In this document: in pieces, positions 5,104 to 5,117 of the stretch
How positions within the stretch are numbered: the first letter of the stretch is position 1
Layout: every line of letters begins with the position of its first letter
Made by a program: the position numbers and the translations under genes
Assembly: GCA_015486145.1 (NCBI GenBank)
Contig: WFSH01000206.1
Span: forward strand, 1-5,117
Direction: 5' to 3'
Source: Mesoaciditogaceae bacterium
Lineage (GTDB): Bacteria > Thermotogota > Thermotogae > Mesoaciditogales > Mesoaciditogaceae
DNA: 5,117 nucleotides
The notes under the pieces: generated by a model
What the model was told of the DNA's origin: nothing
The model's input: the letters and a program-made list of their open reading frames with translations, nothing else
Databases searched by the model: none

Positions 5104-5117
5104 GAGAAAGCGAATCT

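Larger units (their letters stand above)
4936..5117 (+). pseudogene. Startless coding-like frame running off the window
   Basis: After a TAA at 4933-4935 this frame is open to the window end (60 codons). Its translation looks protein-like, with an amphipathic helix pattern around L-E-A-F-V-K-T-Y-E-D-A-I-Q-D-V-K-E-Q-R, then L-H-S-V-Q-C-I-L-A-F-T-T-K-A-I-A-A-M-R-G. No ATG with a ribosome site precedes that segment; the first GTG is at 5011 and the first ATG at 5083. It could be a 5'-truncated gene relic, the end of a mobile element gene, or a chance open frame; I do not recognise the family. The opposite strand is also open but reads as low-complexity hydrophobic/Cys-rich sequence. Confidence 0.3.

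Overview
The window is centred on a compact, plus-strand, four-gene cassette for a tungsten-type aldehyde:ferredoxin oxidoreductase (AOR) and its apparent maturation machinery, preceded by an untranslated leader that looks like a molybdenum/tungsten-cofactor (Moco/Tuco) riboswitch. Clear Shine-Dalgarno sequences, frequent AGA/AGG arginine codons, GTG/TTG starts, overlapping genes and an AT-rich intergenic region suggest an anaerobic, probably thermophilic bacterium. A Thermotogota-like or other thermophilic lineage is a guess; no ribosomal or lineage marker is present.

Layout. 1-131: palindromic REP-like repeats, no gene. 132-325: AT-rich spacer with nothing recognisable. 330-359: a candidate promoter. 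365-about 477: the cofactor-riboswitch-like leader. 497-2296: AOR. 2293-2574: MoaD/ThiS-like sulfur carrier ending in Gly-Gly. 2571-3245: ThiF/MoeB/HesA-like E1 adenylyltransferase. 3232-4305: radical SAM protein with a SPASM-type cysteine-rich C-terminus, matching the kind of maturase found beside tungsten oxidoreductases. 4322-4864 (minus strand, convergent): a small cytoplasmic protein resembling half of a type 2 periplasmic-binding fold. 4936-5117: a coding-looking but startless frame running off the window, overlapping inverted repeats.

How the genes fit together. Each of the three junctions in the cassette overlaps (4, 4 and 14 bases), so the products are very likely co-translated. The AOR keeps the cluster cysteines and the pterin motifs of the Pyrococcus furiosus enzyme at almost identical residue numbers. 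The E1-like protein would adenylate the Gly-Gly tail of the MoaD-like protein to prepare it for sulfur transfer, and the radical SAM protein would perform a further, undefined maturation step for the tungsten enzyme. The leader would tie expression of the whole set to cofactor status. The convergent binding-fold protein may belong to the system, for example as an intracellular ligand sensor, but the only evidence for that is proximity.
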